Assembly: GCF_003112675.1 (NCBI RefSeq)
Contig: NZ_BFAY01000007.1
Span: 385,779 to 449,778, forward strand
DNA from: Leptospira johnsonii
GTDB taxonomy: Bacteria > Spirochaetota > Leptospiria > Leptospirales > Leptospiraceae
DNA: 64,000 bases
Direction of reading: 5' to 3'
In this document: one piece after another, positions 30,429 to 41,077 of the stretch
Numbering within the stretch: position 1 is the stretch's first letter
Layout of the letters: every line of letters begins with the position of its first letter
The notes under the pieces: generated by a model
What the model was told of the DNA's origin: nothing
Seen by the model: the letters and a program-made list of their open reading frames with translations, nothing else
Databases searched by the model: none
Made by a program: the position numbers and the translations under genes

Positions 30429-30944
30429 ATGAGTTCTTTTCTTACACATGTCCAAGACAGATTAAAAGTCTGCGGTCCCTTATCTTATAAAAATATGTTC
30501 GGAGGTTTCGGGATCTATTCCGGATCTCAAATCTTTGCGATGGTCATCAAGGACCGATTGTATTTCCGAGTAGGACAGTCCAACCAAGCAGAGTATGAAT
30601 CTGCAGGGATGGCCCCATTTACTTACGCCGGCAAAGATGGAAAATCAGTCCGAATTTCTTATTGGGAAGTACCGGAAGAAGTTTTAGAAGACGATGAAGA
30701 CCTTGTATTCTGGTTCCGAAAATCTTTGGCAGAAGCGAATAAGGCTTCTTCTTTAAAGAAAAAGACCATCCCCAAAAAGAAAAGTATCGCAAAGAAGAAG
30801 GTCACAAAATCCAAAATATCTTCTTCCAAGAAGGCGGTTGCAAAGAAAAAAGCAGCCCGTAAAAAATCCGTCAGACGACTGGTTAAGAAAACCGCAGCTA
30901 AACGTAAAGTTGCTGCAAAAAAGAAGAAGGTCCGTTCTCGTTAA
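30429..30944 (+). CDS. TfoX N-domain protein with lysine-rich histone-like tail
   Basis: Residues 1-105 match the TfoX/Sxy N-terminal domain: SYKNMFGGFGIYSG, FAMVIKDRLYFRVG and the later FTYAGKDGK strand. From about residue 107 the protein becomes a Lys/Arg/Ala/Ser tail of some 65 residues with KKK repeats and SPKK-like units (TIPKKKSIAKKK, KRKVAAKKKKVRSR), as in histone H1-like bacterial proteins. TfoX proteins promote competence or CRP-dependent genes in gamma-proteobacteria, but stand-alone N-domains elsewhere have unknown roles. The tail suggests nucleic-acid binding. Confidence 0.87.
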   Translation: MSSFLTHVQDRLKVCGPLSYKNMFGGFGIYSGSQIFAMVIKDRLYFRVGQSNQAEYESAGMAPFTYAGKDGKSVRISYWEVPEEVLEDDEDLVFWFRKSLAEANKASSLKKKTIPKKKSIAKKKVTKSKISSSKKAVAKKKAARKKSVRRLVKKTAAKRKVAAKKKKVRSR

Positions 30945-31039
30945 GACCGCCGCTTCTTGAGAAAAATCAAGTAGGTAGTACAGGCCCCATTCTCTCTTTT
31001 TTCAATTTACATTCCCGGGCTAACTGTTACTCTGGAAGA

Positions 31040-31399
31040 ATGAAATCGAGATCTTTGAAAGTTCTGGTAGCTTGCGCCTTACTTTCTATTCTCGTGCCCG
31101 CATTTAATTGTGGGCCTTTTTGCGAAATTGAAGCTGGCACTTCCGAGTCTTCCCCGTGTCATCAAGATCAAAACAGAGATAGCGGACCTGTATGCGATTG
31201 GGATCTAGTCTCTATCAAAAAGGAAATAGAGGATTCCCGCTCCATTCTATCATTTCCTGTCCAAGTTTTTGAACATTTTAGAATGGGTATAGAGGATCTG
31301 GTTCGGATTTCCTCCTTCTCCCCTTTCCAGATCGAATTCCAAAAAATTTCCAACTCGGAAACGCTTACTCATCTATCATTCATCAGAATTCTAATTTAG
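31040..31399 (+). CDS. Small exported Cys-containing protein upstream of RND pump
   Basis: A 119-residue protein with a signal peptide (residues 1-24, ending near PAFNC; possibly a lipobox). The mature N-terminal half holds CGPFCEIEAG, PCHQDQ and VCDWD, an arrangement that could bind a metal. The remainder is helical without motif. It lies 42 bases before the tolC-like gene and its metal-pump partner, so a metal-binding accessory or sensor role is plausible. I recognise no named family. Confidence 0.65.
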   Translation: MKSRSLKVLVACALLSILVPAFNCGPFCEIEAGTSESSPCHQDQNRDSGPVCDWDLVSIKKEIEDSRSILSFPVQVFEHFRMGIEDLVRISSFSPFQIEFQKISNSETLTHLSFIRILI

Positions 31400-31403
31400 A
31401 TCC

Positions 31404-31433
31404 CACATTATAATTTTCTGTTTTTATAATGTG
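31404..31433. promoter_or_regulatory. 10-bp inverted repeat over the tolC ribosome site
   Basis: CACATTATAA (31404-31413) and TTATAATGTG (31424-31433) are perfect inverted repeats with a 10-base spacer. The right arm runs into GTGAGG, the probable ribosome site of the GTG-started tolC-like gene at 31442. It could be an operator for a metal-responsive repressor, or an mRNA hairpin that hides the ribosome site. Confidence 0.5.
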
Positions 31434-31441
31434 AGGTTATC

Positions 31442-32731
31442 GTGCGTTTTTCATATACACTCGTATTTTTATCTTTTTTTTGGGTATTATTTCTTCCTAC
31501 ACAGGCATCTGAGAATGATACAGGAAAAGAATTAGACTTAAATTCCATTATGGCAATCGCGGAGAAAAATTCTCCATTGCTCACCGCGATCCATTCCGAC
31601 CTGGAAAGCCTTTTTTATAAAAGAAGGCAGGAAGGTAGGACCCAAAACCCTTCCGTTTATATCGATTACGGTCAAAGAAAGGCGGCCGACGAATCCGGTG
31701 CAGAATATGCGGTCCAGTTCGAGCAGCCTGTCTATTTTCCGGGAAGGAAGGAACTCAAACAACTTTTGGTGGATAACGATTCCAAGATCAAGGAAGTCCA
31801 ACAAATTGAAGCTTATAATTCAATACGGCTCAGTTCGATCAAATTCGCTTATCGTTATTTAGTTGCGGCGGATAAGAAGAATCACGTAAAAGAAAGACTC
31901 AAAAGACTTTCCCTGATAGAAAGTTACATCAAAGCCAGGCCATTCTTCACCCCTCAGGCAAAAACGGATCTATTCATAATAGAAACTAAAATTTTGGCTC
32001 TGCGAAAACATTTTAACGATCTAGAACTGGGAGCCGCAAAAGATTACGAATCTTTAAACTTGTATCTAAGACAAGAATTCGTCCCGAATCTAAAGATCCC
32101 TTATTTCAGATCCGGAGTAAAATTCGATCGTAAAGAATTGGAAAAAAGAGCAGTCTCCCAAAACCCTTCTATCCTTGCAGCCAAAGGAGAACTGGATAGG
32201 GCCAGAACAGAGCTTAGATTGGCAAACTTAGAAAAATATCCGGATTATTCCATCACTAGCCAGATCGGAGAGGATAAGTCCGGGGTTGCCAACCGGTTTT
32301 ACGATTTCGGATTGAAATTCAGGATCCCAGTTTGGGACCAATTCCAAAATAAGGTAGCCTCTGCGGAGACCAATATGAGGTCCAAACAAGATAGGCTGGT
32401 TTATCAAGAAAACTTAATACAAACCTCCTTTAACCAATCGTTTTTGGATTACGAGCAATCCAAATTGAACCTGAAACTTTACGACCTAACCCAATTGGAT
32501 CGGATCGATAGGGACCTGAACTTTGCAGATATGGAGTTCAAGCGGGGAAGAATACAACTTATCAGTTATCTGGAGTTGGAAAACCAGCTACACGAAACAC
32601 ATCACGCGGTCCTAGACGCACAAATTTCCCATTTGGAAAGTCTTCTGAACCTGATTTATATCACGAACGAAAAAGATATTTTAGGAGTAATGGGCAATGC
32701 TAGCCAGACTTTTGAATACCAGCCTAAGTAA
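31442..32731 (+). CDS. TolC/CusC-type outer membrane efflux protein
   Basis: The 429-residue product has a signal peptide (about 1-24) and two related helical halves typical of the outer-membrane factor family: [19 protein letters not shown], then [22 protein letters not shown], and a final [22 protein letters not shown]. It would form the trimeric exit duct of a tripartite pump. Start is GTG with GTGAGG upstream. It overlaps the RND transporter gene by 35 bases, an unusually long coupling for the pair. Confidence 0.9.
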   Translation: MRFSYTLVFLSFFWVLFLPTQASENDTGKELDLNSIMAIAEKNSPLLTAIHSDLESLFYKRRQEGRTQNPSVYIDYGQRKAADESGAEYAVQFEQPVYFPGRKELKQLLVDNDSKIKEVQQIEAYNSIRLSSIKFAYRYLVAADKKNHVKERLKRLSLIESYIKARPFFTPQAKTDLFIIETKILALRKHFNDLELGAAKDYESLNLYLRQEFVPNLKIPYFRSGVKFDRKELEKRAVSQNPSILAAKGELDRARTELRLANLEKYPDYSITSQIGEDKSGVANRFYDFGLKFRIPVWDQFQNKVASAETNMRSKQDRLVYQENLIQTSFNQSFLDYEQSKLNLKLYDLTQLDRIDRDLNFADMEFKRGRIQLISYLELENQLHETHHAVLDAQISHLESLLNLIYITNEKDILGVMGNASQTFEYQPK

Positions 32732-35700
32732 CCCATTCTTATCCGTAGGACTGGTTTCGTTTTTATTAATATTCTCATTTTATACTTTAAACGAAGTTCC
32801 TATAGATGCGGTGCCGGATATCACCAATGTGCAGGTGATCGTCACAACCGATACGGGATCCTTGGATCCGGAACAAGTGGAGAAGGTGATAACCTTTCCA
32901 TTAGAAACGGAACTTTTAGGTCTACCGAATCTGATAGACGTTCGTTCCGTATCTAAATTCGGTTTATCTAATATATCTCTTATCTTTAAGGAAACCACAG
33001 ATATCTATCAGGCGAGAGCCATGGTAGCGGAAAGGATTTCAAGCGCTAAGAAAAAACTTCCACCTGGTGCCACTCCTACAATCGTTCCGAATACTACAGG
33101 CCTTGGAGAAATATTTTTTTACTCAGTAGAAGCTGTTCCGGATTCGGAATTGGACAAACTTCCTGAAGAGAAAAAACTTTTGTTTTTAAGAACAGTTCAA
33201 GATTACATAGTCCGGCCTCAGATCAAAGCAATGGTTCCCGGGATCGTAGAAGTGGATTCCAACGGAGGTTACGAAAAAGAGATTCATATAGATGTGGATC
33301 CGAACCGAATGAAACGTTGGGGACTTTCTATAGATCAGATCATCCGAGATATTTCTACCATTGGAGAAAGTTTCGGCGGTGGATTTATAGAAAATTCAGG
33401 AAAAATCTCGATCGTAAGAGCTTATGGTCTTAAGAAAAACCTAAACGAGATCTCTGCAATTTCCGTCCGAAGAACTCTTACAGGTGCGTCCGTAAAAGTT
33501 TCGGATATAGCGGACGTAAACGAACATGGCACGCCGAGATTGGGAGGAGCAAGCTCCAACGGAAAAGAGATCGTACTCGGCACCGCCTTAATGTTAAGAG
33601 GAGAAAATAGTTACAAAGTAAACGAAGCTCTCCATAAAGCAGTATCGAATCTAAGTTTACCGGAAAATGTAAGAGTGAGGATCTTATTGGAAAGATCTTT
33701 CTTGATACAATCTACCATCAAAACGGTCCTAAAAAACTTGGGGGAAGGTGCAATCTTAGTCATACTTACACTTTTCCTAATATTGTTCAATCTAAGAGCT
33801 TCTTTGATCGTTGCCTTGATCATTCCAGGTTCCATGCTGCTTGCATCTGTTTGTATGAGATTTTTCGGGATCTCCGCCAACTTAATGAGCCTCGGTGCAA
33901 TCGACTTTGGATTACTAGTCGATGCTTCGATCGTAATCACAGAAAATGTTCTCTCAAAATTCGAGACTGGAAAATTCACAAACAAAGAAGAAAAACGGAA
34001 AGTGATCTTGGATTCTTCTTTAGAAGTACTAAAGCCGGTATCTTTCGGGATCTTAGTGATCATGTTAGTTTATGTCCCCATCCTCACACTGGACGGGATC
34101 CCTGGAAGAATGTTCCGACCTATGGCGGAGACTGTACTTCTCGCGTTAGGGTTCAGTTTATTCTTAGCAGTTTTCCTTCTTCCTCCCCTTTTATACTTCT
34201 TCGTATCGCCCAAAAACTTAGGAGCGCATAGCCGGAAAAAAGATAGTAAGATCGTAAATTGGTATGCTGAAAAATTACCGAAGATCTTAGACCAACCTCG
34301 TAGGATCATTCTATATTCTTTAATATTCTTCGCGGCAACTCTTCTGATCTATTTCAGAATGGGAACGGTATTCCTTCCTAAATTGACGGAAGGAGATCTA
34401 ATGTTGGTCATAGTTAGAAATGGGAACACAGGATTAGAAGAAAGTTTAAGAGAACAAAAAGAATTAGAAGTCTTCCTTGGACAAATGCCTGAAGTAGAAA
34501 GTGTATTTTCTAGAATAGGAACAAGCTCAGTTGCAAACGATCCAATGGGGCCGTTCAATGCGGACACATTCATTATTCTGAAAAAGGATATACTTCCGGA
34601 TCTTCTGGAAAAAAATACCTGGGAAAAATTTTTAGACAAGATAGAAACATCCGTAAAAGAAAAATTCCCTGAATCGGAACTTACTTTAAGCCAACCGTTA
34701 GAAGCCAGATTTAACGAACTATTAGAAGGAAGTAGAGCGGATATAAGCGTAAGGATCTTAGGAAAGGACCTGAACGTCCTTCTTCAACTCCAAGAAGAAT
34801 TAAAAAACACATTAGAAAAGATCCCGGGCGCAGCAGAAGTGGAATTAGATCCGATCATGGCATTAAGAAAATCGAATGTGATCGATGTGATCCCCGACAG
34901 CACAAAACTCAAATACTATAATATCTCCTTACCTTTATTTAACTCAGTATTGGAAAGTTCCATGAGTGGATTTGAATTGGGAGGGTTTTACGAAGAAGAA
35001 GTCAGATTTCCCATTAAGATCCGGCTCTCAGAAGAATTTAGGAACAGGGAATCTGAAATAGGAAATATCAATGTAGGAACGGAAGACGGAGGCACTGTAC
35101 CAATCCGACTTTTGGCTTCTATCCAAAAAAGAGAAAAAGTCATGACCATCTCCAGAAACAAATCCAGAAGATTCGTTGCAGTTTCCGTAAACTTAAGAGG
35201 AAGGGACTTGGAAGGATTTTATAAGGAAGCGATCTCTCAGGTTTCTAAATTACAGATCCCTAATGGATATTCCATTTTCTGGGGAGGACAAATAGAAAAC
35301 CTTTCCCAAGCAAAAGAAAAACTTTCCATGATTGTGCCCGCAACATTATTCATGATCTTTACTGTTCTCTATCTGGGACTCAGATCTATTAAACAGGCAC
35401 TGTTAGTATTCTTCTGTGTTCCATTTGCTTTAACGGGAGGGATTTGGTTTTTATTCTTAAGAGGAATGGACCTAAGTGTGTCCGCATTCGTAGGATGTAT
35501 CGCTCTTTCCGGGATCGCAGTCTTGAACGGACTCGTAAAACTATTCACAATCGATCGGATCCGAGCAGAAACCAAACTTAGCGTAAGAGAAGCAGTATTA
35601 GAAGGTGCAGTCAGCCGCATTCGTCCGGTCGTCATGACGGCATTAGTCGCTTCTTTTGGATTTATTCCAATGGCGTTCGGAACAGGATTAGGAGCGGAGG

Positions 35701-35804
35701 TCCAAAAACCTCTGGCCACGGTAGTGATCGGAGGGATTTTTTCTTCTACGATCCTGACTCTAATTTTACTGCCTGCCTTCTACTATTGGTTAGAAAAAGA
35801 GTAA
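32697..35804 (+). CDS. CzcA/CusA-type heavy-metal RND transporter
   Basis: An inner-membrane proton antiporter of 1035 residues with twelve helices and two large periplasmic loops. The N-terminus [20 protein letters not shown] leads into [15 protein letters not shown] residues ([14 protein letters not shown]). The proton-relay helix has [18 protein letters not shown], with the expected acidic residues of heavy-metal efflux (HME) members, and [10 protein letters not shown] and GIAVLNGLV lie in the second half. The cation (Cu/Ag versus Co/Zn/Ni) cannot be fixed. No periplasmic adaptor gene (CzcB/CusB) lies next to it. Confidence 0.93.
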   Translation: MLARLLNTSLSNPFLSVGLVSFLLIFSFYTLNEVPIDAVPDITNVQVIVTTDTGSLDPEQVEKVITFPLETELLGLPNLIDVRSVSKFGLSNISLIFKETTDIYQARAMVAERISSAKKKLPPGATPTIVPNTTGLGEIFFYSVEAVPDSELDKLPEEKKLLFLRTVQDYIVRPQIKAMVPGIVEVDSNGGYEKEIHIDVDPNRMKRWGLSIDQIIRDISTIGESFGGGFIENSGKISIVRAYGLKKNLNEISAISVRRTLTGASVKVSDIADVNEHGTPRLGGASSNGKEIVLGTALMLRGENSYKVNEALHKAVSNLSLPENVRVRILLERSFLIQSTIKTVLKNLGEGAILVILTLFLILFNLRASLIVALIIPGSMLLASVCMRFFGISANLMSLGAIDFGLLVDASIVITENVLSKFETGKFTNKEEKRKVILDSSLEVLKPVSFGILVIMLVYVPILTLDGIPGRMFRPMAETVLLALGFSLFLAVFLLPPLLYFFVSPKNLGAHSRKKDSKIVNWYAEKLPKILDQPRRIILYSLIFFAATLLIYFRMGTVFLPKLTEGDLMLVIVRNGNTGLEESLREQKELEVFLGQMPEVESVFSRIGTSSVANDPMGPFNADTFIILKKDILPDLLEKNTWEKFLDKIETSVKEKFPESELTLSQPLEARFNELLEGSRADISVRILGKDLNVLLQLQEELKNTLEKIPGAAEVELDPIMALRKSNVIDVIPDSTKLKYYNISLPLFNSVLESSMSGFELGGFYEEEVRFPIKIRLSEEFRNRESEIGNINVGTEDGGTVPIRLLASIQKREKVMTISRNKSRRFVAVSVNLRGRDLEGFYKEAISQVSKLQIPNGYSIFWGGQIENLSQAKEKLSMIVPATLFMIFTVLYLGLRSIKQALLVFFCVPFALTGGIWFLFLRGMDLSVSAFVGCIALSGIAVLNGLVKLFTIDRIRAETKLSVREAVLEGAVSRIRPVVMTALVASFGFIPMAFGTGLGAEVQKPLATVVIGGIFSSTILTLILLPAFYYWLEKE

Positions 35805-35843
35805 CCCTAAGATCAAAATTTTTCCTTCATCTGAATGAAAAGA

Positions 35844-37040
35844 TTAAACACCGACAGTCTGTAATTTCTTCTTAAGCACAGTGGCGGCCAAAGCATAACC
35901 TCCGCCTGCCCCGTCTATAAAATGTACTTCTCTTTCTGTTCCTGCATGTAACAGACAGGTCATCAGAGCACGATCAGAGATATGTATCCCAAAAAGTAAT
36001 TTGCCGGACTTCTCCGCCTCTCCTAAACTATGCTCCAATTTTTTCCTATCGATAGTATCCGTTGCAAATACCATTTTGAAAGTTCCGTCGAATTTCCTAA
36101 AATCGGAAGAGATGATCTGGTAGTTCTTTAGCTTATTTAGCTTATAATGAAATGCTTTTAAAGGAAGATTCCAACGGATAGCAAGTTCAGCACCGTAAGT
36201 TTCGAATTTAATTTTCCAAAGATACAGTTTTCTTAATATACTATTTCCTTTAGAAGATGCAGTCGCCTCCTTATTCAGAACGGAAGAAGAATGTTCTATG
36301 ATCAGATTTTCCTCTCTCAATGGATGATATTCCCTTTCGGAACCGTACAATGAGTCGATCAAGGACAATAGACCGGAAAGAGTTTTTGCGGCTTCCGAGT
36401 CGGAATCTGAATTGATCTTAACGATAAGTGCGACCATTTCCCCTTTCGGACTTTGGATATCTTTCCATCTGCAAGTAAAACCTGAGAAATCTGCGCGAAT
36501 ATTCGGAATATAAGAATTATCTGTTAGATATTTGGAATGCGGTTCTTTGATCTTATTCTCTGCATAAGCCACACCTGTTCCACCTAAAACAGCCTGAGTA
36601 TAATGTTTAGAGATCCTAAGTTTGGCCATAGTAAGACTATAACCTGCTTCATAAATATCGGAAACTGGTACAAACCCGATACGAAGATCCAACTTAAAAT
36701 AGTCTCTCACGAATTCTCTTGTATCCGCAAGAATGTCCTGGATCTCATTTAATCTAGAACCAGGAAGCAAGATGGTCACTCCATCTCCTCCAAAGAAAAA
36801 CGGGAACTCCATATCCTTGAGAAGATTCGTGATCCCCATTAAGGTCAATCCCCCAGCCATATTCACATCTTTGTATCTGCCTTCCAGGATCGCTTCCATG
36901 GATTTTATTATATCCGTAACGATCACGATCCAATCTTCCGGAACCTTTCTATAATGTTTACTGTCAGTAACTTCTGAAAATTGGGAAATCTCAGGAAGTT
37001 CCTTATAAAAGTTTTTGGTAGAATGTGATAGGATATTCAT
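35844..37040 (-). CDS. DUF3095 family protein
   Basis: A 398-residue protein matching DUF3095: FYKELPEISQFSEVTDSKHY, then VPEDWIVIVTDIIKSMEAI, GRYKDVNMAGG and FFFGGDGVTILLPGS. The N-terminal half resembles class III nucleotidyl cyclase or GGDEF-type folds (the GGDG turn and acidic residues in VTDIIKS), so a cyclase-like nucleotide role is possible but unproven. The C-terminal half looks helical with a LLFGIHISDRALMTCLLH ending. The gene converges on the RND operon and is divergent from the proline dehydrogenase gene. Confidence 0.85.
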   Translation of the reverse strand: MNILSHSTKNFYKELPEISQFSEVTDSKHYRKVPEDWIVIVTDIIKSMEAILEGRYKDVNMAGGLTLMGITNLLKDMEFPFFFGGDGVTILLPGSRLNEIQDILADTREFVRDYFKLDLRIGFVPVSDIYEAGYSLTMAKLRISKHYTQAVLGGTGVAYAENKIKEPHSKYLTDNSYIPNIRADFSGFTCRWKDIQSPKGEMVALIVKINSDSDSEAAKTLSGLLSLIDSLYGSEREYHPLREENLIIEHSSSVLNKEATASSKGNSILRKLYLWKIKFETYGAELAIRWNLPLKAFHYKLNKLKNYQIISSDFRKFDGTFKMVFATDTIDRKKLEHSLGEAEKSGKLLFGIHISDRALMTCLLHAGTEREVHFIDGAGGGYALAATVLKKKLQTVGV

Positions 37041-37166
37041 ATGGAGACCTACCGAACTTTGACTGATTTTTGTCCTAAAAGGTCATCCTTTTTTCCAACT
37101 CGTAATATTTGATTCGGGAATAGTGGATGCAAAAGCCTTTCAGAAAGGTTCGCATGGCAAAACAGA

Positions 37167-38555
37167 ATGAAGGCGACAGAAGAAAACGAACCCAAAGCAG
37201 TCACTTCTTCCTTAGATCTTCAAGAAAGGATCTTGGAAAAAGGAAGAGAATTGTTTCGTTTGAGCGATTCCTTCGAAGATGGCTTTTTTAGCACTTACAG
37301 ATTGTTCTCCAAAAGTCTTTTGTTTTTGGAAAACCGCCCTCTTTTAAAACTACAGGCATTTAGATTCGCAGACCTTTTTCCGAGCCTTAGCTCTCTTTCC
37401 TCTATCTCTCGTTATATCCGAATCTATTTTGTCGAAACTCCTACGGAACTTCCTAAATGGATCTTACTACTTCTTTCGATATTTTTATCCAATCGCCTCA
37501 GTTCGGTAGTTGTTGCATTAGGCGCTAAATTCGGGATCAGGCTTACCGCAAAATTTTTCATCTTAGGAAGGACCTACGGCTCCGATCGCAAAAAGATCAT
37601 AGACAGATATAAAAACGGCATTTGCTCTACAATAGATATATTAGGAGAAGCCGTACTTTCCGAAAAAGAAGCAGAACGTTATATCTCAGAGTATTTACTT
37701 TTATTGGAAGAAGTTTCCAAGGACAAAGAACTTTCGGAAATACGAAACTCTCAATTTCCTGGAGAACCTACTGGAAACGTTTCCGTAAAATGTTCTTCAC
37801 TCTATTCCCAACTAGATCCGCTTGCGCATGAATCTTCTGTGACTCATTTAATGGAGAAGTTGAGGCCGATCCTCCATTCTGCCGTTTCCAAAAATATTTT
37901 TATCAATCTAGATATGGAACAGTACGAGACCAAGGATATCATAATGGATACTGCGTTTCGGATCTTTTCTGAGCCTGAATTCGAAAACTATCCTCATTTC
38001 GGGATCGTAGTCCAAGCTTATCTGAAGGCTTCTCAGCAAGATCTACAAAAAGTAATAGAATATTCTAAAAAACGAAAATACCCATTGACTGTCCGTTTGG
38101 TAAAGGGTGCGTATTGGGAATACGAGATGACCCAATCCGCTCAAAAAGGTTGGGAACCTCCGGTCTTTCTGAGAAAATCTGATACGGATAAAAATTACGA
38201 AGAATGTTCAGTGCTCCTGCTCAAGTCCTACCCTCATATTCGACCCGCATTCGGTTCTCATAATATAAGAAGTCTTTCCTCCGCATTTGTGAGAGCGGCA
38301 GAATATTCCGTCCCGGAAAACTTTTTCGAAGTACAAATGTTGTACGGAATGGGGAACTCCTACAAACAGGCAATTCGAAGTTTAGGGATTTCAGTAAGAG
38401 AATATTCTCCCATCGGAGAAGTGATCCCTGGAATGGCTTACTTGGTAAGAAGGTTACTCGAAAATTCCACAAACGAAGGCTTTCTAAAAAACATTAACGC
38501 AAACAGCAAAGATAGGGAAAGATTATTGTATTTGGAGAATACGAAACAAAAATGA
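37167..38555 (+). CDS. Proline dehydrogenase
   Basis: A monofunctional FAD enzyme (462 aa) that oxidises proline to pyrroline-5-carboxylate. After an N-terminal helical arm, the TIM-barrel domain includes NVSVKCSSLYSQLDP, FINLDMEQYETKDI, FGIVVQAYLKASQQD, LTVRLVKGAYWEYE (the classic PRODH motif), and PAFGSHNIRS. The start codon is followed directly by a frame that overlaps the aldehyde dehydrogenase gene by four bases (ATGA), so the two are coupled. Here the activities are separate polypeptides rather than fused as in enterobacterial PutA. Confidence 0.92.
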   Translation: MKATEENEPKAVTSSLDLQERILEKGRELFRLSDSFEDGFFSTYRLFSKSLLFLENRPLLKLQAFRFADLFPSLSSLSSISRYIRIYFVETPTELPKWILLLLSIFLSNRLSSVVVALGAKFGIRLTAKFFILGRTYGSDRKKIIDRYKNGICSTIDILGEAVLSEKEAERYISEYLLLLEEVSKDKELSEIRNSQFPGEPTGNVSVKCSSLYSQLDPLAHESSVTHLMEKLRPILHSAVSKNIFINLDMEQYETKDIIMDTAFRIFSEPEFENYPHFGIVVQAYLKASQQDLQKVIEYSKKRKYPLTVRLVKGAYWEYEMTQSAQKGWEPPVFLRKSDTDKNYEECSVLLLKSYPHIRPAFGSHNIRSLSSAFVRAAEYSVPENFFEVQMLYGMGNSYKQAIRSLGISVREYSPIGEVIPGMAYLVRRLLENSTNEGFLKNINANSKDRERLLYLENTKQK

Positions 38556-40132
38556 GCCTTCACCATAATTCCAATTTTCAAAATGAAACCCTAAGAGACT
38601 TTTCCAGAGAAGAAGAAAGATCCATCTTAAACAAAGGATTCACTTCTATTCGAAATGAATTCCCGATACAAGTATTCCCGATCATCTCCGGAAAAACAAA
38701 AAAATCATCTTTAGTGGTTCCGGTTTTCAATCCCGCGAATACCAATGAAAAGATCGCAGATATACATTATGCTTCCGTCGCAGACGCAGAAGAAGCTACC
38801 AAAGAATCGCTCAAATTTTTTGAAACATGGAAAAGCACGAAACCGGAAATACGGATCGATTTCTTAAAAAAAGCAGCAGACATTCTGCGATCCCAAAAAG
38901 CGGAACTCACCGCATTGATCTCCTTAGAAGTGGGAAAAGGGGTAAAAGATATAGATGCAGAAATTGCGGAAGCGATCGACTTCTGTGAGTTTTATGCGAA
39001 AGAAGCGGAGAACATTTTCCAACCTAGAAAAAGAGATCTTCTAGGAGAGGAAAACGTTTATACATACATACCAAGGGGTGTTACCTTGGTAGTCGCTCCC
39101 TGGAATTTTCCACTGGCAATCCTCTGCGGAATGACTGTGGCTCCATTGGTCGCAGGAAATCCGGTGATCATGAAACCTGCAGAACAATCTTCCGCAATTG
39201 CATTCAAACTTTTTAATATATTGATAGAAGCTGGTATCCCTTCTTCTGCACTTCACTTTTTACCAGGAAAAGGAGAAGAGATCGGAGCCTATTTAGTTAA
39301 ACATCCAGAAATCCGTACGATCAATTTTACAGGTTCCAGAGCCGTAGGATTAGGAATGATCCGAGAAGCCGCCTCCCAAGATCTAAAATTCGTAAAAAAG
39401 GTGGTCGCTGAGATGGGAGGTAAAAACGCGATGATCGTGGACGAAGACGCCGACTTGGACGAGGCAGTGATCGCGTCCATACAGTCTGCGTTCGGATTCC
39501 AAGGGCAAAAATGTAGCGCACTTTCACGCATTATACTTTTGGAATCTAAATACGATACCTTCAAAAGCAGATTTATAGACGCATTACAATCTCTAAAACC
39601 CGGATTACCTGAAGACCCTTCCGTAAAAGTCGGGCCTGTAATAGATTCAGAATCCAAAACAAGGCTGGATAGTATAGCCTCTCAGTTCTCTTCTAAGATC
39701 ATAAGCAAACTCAAAATAGAAGAAAACCAAAAGTATATAGGACATTTTGTGGAGCCTATCATTTTTGAAAGCGAGGATCCAACTTCTCCATTAGGACAAA
39801 CAGAATTTTTCGGACCTTACGTTACCTTATTCAAAGCTAAAAATTTCGAAGACGCAATTAAAATAGCGAATAACGTGGATTATGCTCTTACAGGAGGGAT
39901 CTTCTCCAGAAACCCAAAGAACATACAATATGCAAAAGAAAAGTTCGAAGTCGGGAACCTATATATCAACAGAGGGATCACTGGAGCAGTAGTGGATAGA
40001 CAACCTTTCGGAGGTTATAAACTCTCAGGAGTAGGAGCAAAAGCAGGTGGCCCGGATTATCTAAAACAATTTTTAGAACCGATTAGCATCACTGAAAATA
40101 CTATGAGAAGAGGATTTATTCCGGAAACTTAG
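38552..40132 (+). CDS. L-glutamate gamma-semialdehyde (P5C) dehydrogenase
   Basis: NAD-dependent aldehyde dehydrogenase of 526 residues that turns the semialdehyde form of pyrroline-5-carboxylate into glutamate. Visible landmarks: APWNFPLAI (NAD pocket, about 182-190), FTGSRAVG, catalytic Glu287 in EMGGKNAMI, and catalytic Cys321 in GFQGQKCSALSR. NRGITGAVVDRQPFGG near the C-terminus is typical of the P5C dehydrogenase subgroup. With the coupled proline dehydrogenase it completes proline-to-glutamate catabolism. Confidence 0.93.
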   Translation: MSLHHNSNFQNETLRDFSREEERSILNKGFTSIRNEFPIQVFPIISGKTKKSSLVVPVFNPANTNEKIADIHYASVADAEEATKESLKFFETWKSTKPEIRIDFLKKAADILRSQKAELTALISLEVGKGVKDIDAEIAEAIDFCEFYAKEAENIFQPRKRDLLGEENVYTYIPRGVTLVVAPWNFPLAILCGMTVAPLVAGNPVIMKPAEQSSAIAFKLFNILIEAGIPSSALHFLPGKGEEIGAYLVKHPEIRTINFTGSRAVGLGMIREAASQDLKFVKKVVAEMGGKNAMIVDEDADLDEAVIASIQSAFGFQGQKCSALSRIILLESKYDTFKSRFIDALQSLKPGLPEDPSVKVGPVIDSESKTRLDSIASQFSSKIISKLKIEENQKYIGHFVEPIIFESEDPTSPLGQTEFFGPYVTLFKAKNFEDAIKIANNVDYALTGGIFSRNPKNIQYAKEKFEVGNLYINRGITGAVVDRQPFGGYKLSGVGAKAGGPDYLKQFLEPISITENTMRRGFIPET

Positions 40133-40278
40133 GACCTTCTTCTTTTTTTCCTTGATTCTATTCTTAAGATGTCCCTCAATAAGGACCCTTGGATCCTTTC
40201 CGGCAACGGAAATAAAACGCTCAAAAAGACAGAGCATCATCCGTTATTAGTAAGAAATACGTATCCGGAGATATATTA

Positions 40279-41013
40279 ATGAAAGAAGAGATTGGAGCAT
40301 TCGTAAAAACTGCAGTCAAAAGTTCCGCAAAAATATTTCTACTTTCTTCCATAGCGCTCTTTCTGGGATTTATTTTTAATCTATTTTTATTAGCATTCTG
40401 TTTTCCTGAAATGAAAAGTATTGCATCCGACCTGGGGCCAATGCCTATCGCAAGAGCAGGAGGGATCGGGGCAGTACTTGCATTGATCGTAATAGTTCTA
40501 GAGTTATGGCCAATCGTTCTTCTGGTTATTGGGTTTGCCTTTTTGTTTCCTTTTCTTTATTTCCTCGGAATCAAAAAATATCTTTTAGGAAGAGAATTAG
40601 GCAACCTGGTCTCGGAAAACAAAGAATGGTTTACGAATAATATCTCCAAAACACTTTCCGAAATGATCAAAAAGAAAGTCGGATCTGAAAAAATAGAGAA
40701 CTGGGGAAAGTTCATCTCTTCTAAACTAAAAGATCTGCCTACATTTTTACAAGAAAAGGAAAATTGGCCCAAAGTCCTTCGTTTCATTTTACAAACTTTC
40801 TTAAAAAAGATCCGAGTCGCGGAATTCGCAGAAGAAGTGGCTGCAGCTTACGAGCAAAAAGGAACCCAAGATATTTCCGTCTTAGAAGAAATTATTAAAA
40901 CCAGTCTGAACAAAGCAATAGACAAACAAATGGAACCTTCTCCCCCGACATTTTTCTATATAGTATTCGGAGCGAATTTCGGGATATTTTTGCTCATTAA
41001 AATTTTCGTATAA
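40279..41013 (+). CDS. Membrane protein, unknown
   Basis: The 244 residues begin with two hydrophobic helices (about 20-43 and 60-95), followed by a long charged helical region (about 100-215) and a final helix (FFYIVFGANFGIFLLIKIFV). The central part, LSEMIKKKVGSEKIENWGKF, looks amphipathic. I find no family. It follows the proline catabolic genes by about 145 bases and precedes a hydrolase lipoprotein, with no functional link visible. Confidence 0.75.
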   Translation: MKEEIGAFVKTAVKSSAKIFLLSSIALFLGFIFNLFLLAFCFPEMKSIASDLGPMPIARAGGIGAVLALIVIVLELWPIVLLVIGFAFLFPFLYFLGIKKYLLGRELGNLVSENKEWFTNNISKTLSEMIKKKVGSEKIENWGKFISSKLKDLPTFLQEKENWPKVLRFILQTFLKKIRVAEFAEEVAAAYEQKGTQDISVLEEIIKTSLNKAIDKQMEPSPPTFFYIVFGANFGIFLLIKIFV

Positions 41014-41077
41014 AAGGATTTTTCGTAACGATTTCGAGATTGGGCGAATTATTATATAGTCATTCTTGAATTCGTTT

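Noticed and set aside
33611..34063. 150-codon minus-strand frame within the RND pump gene
   Set aside because: It lies opposite the conserved transmembrane core of the pump and has no independent start signal.
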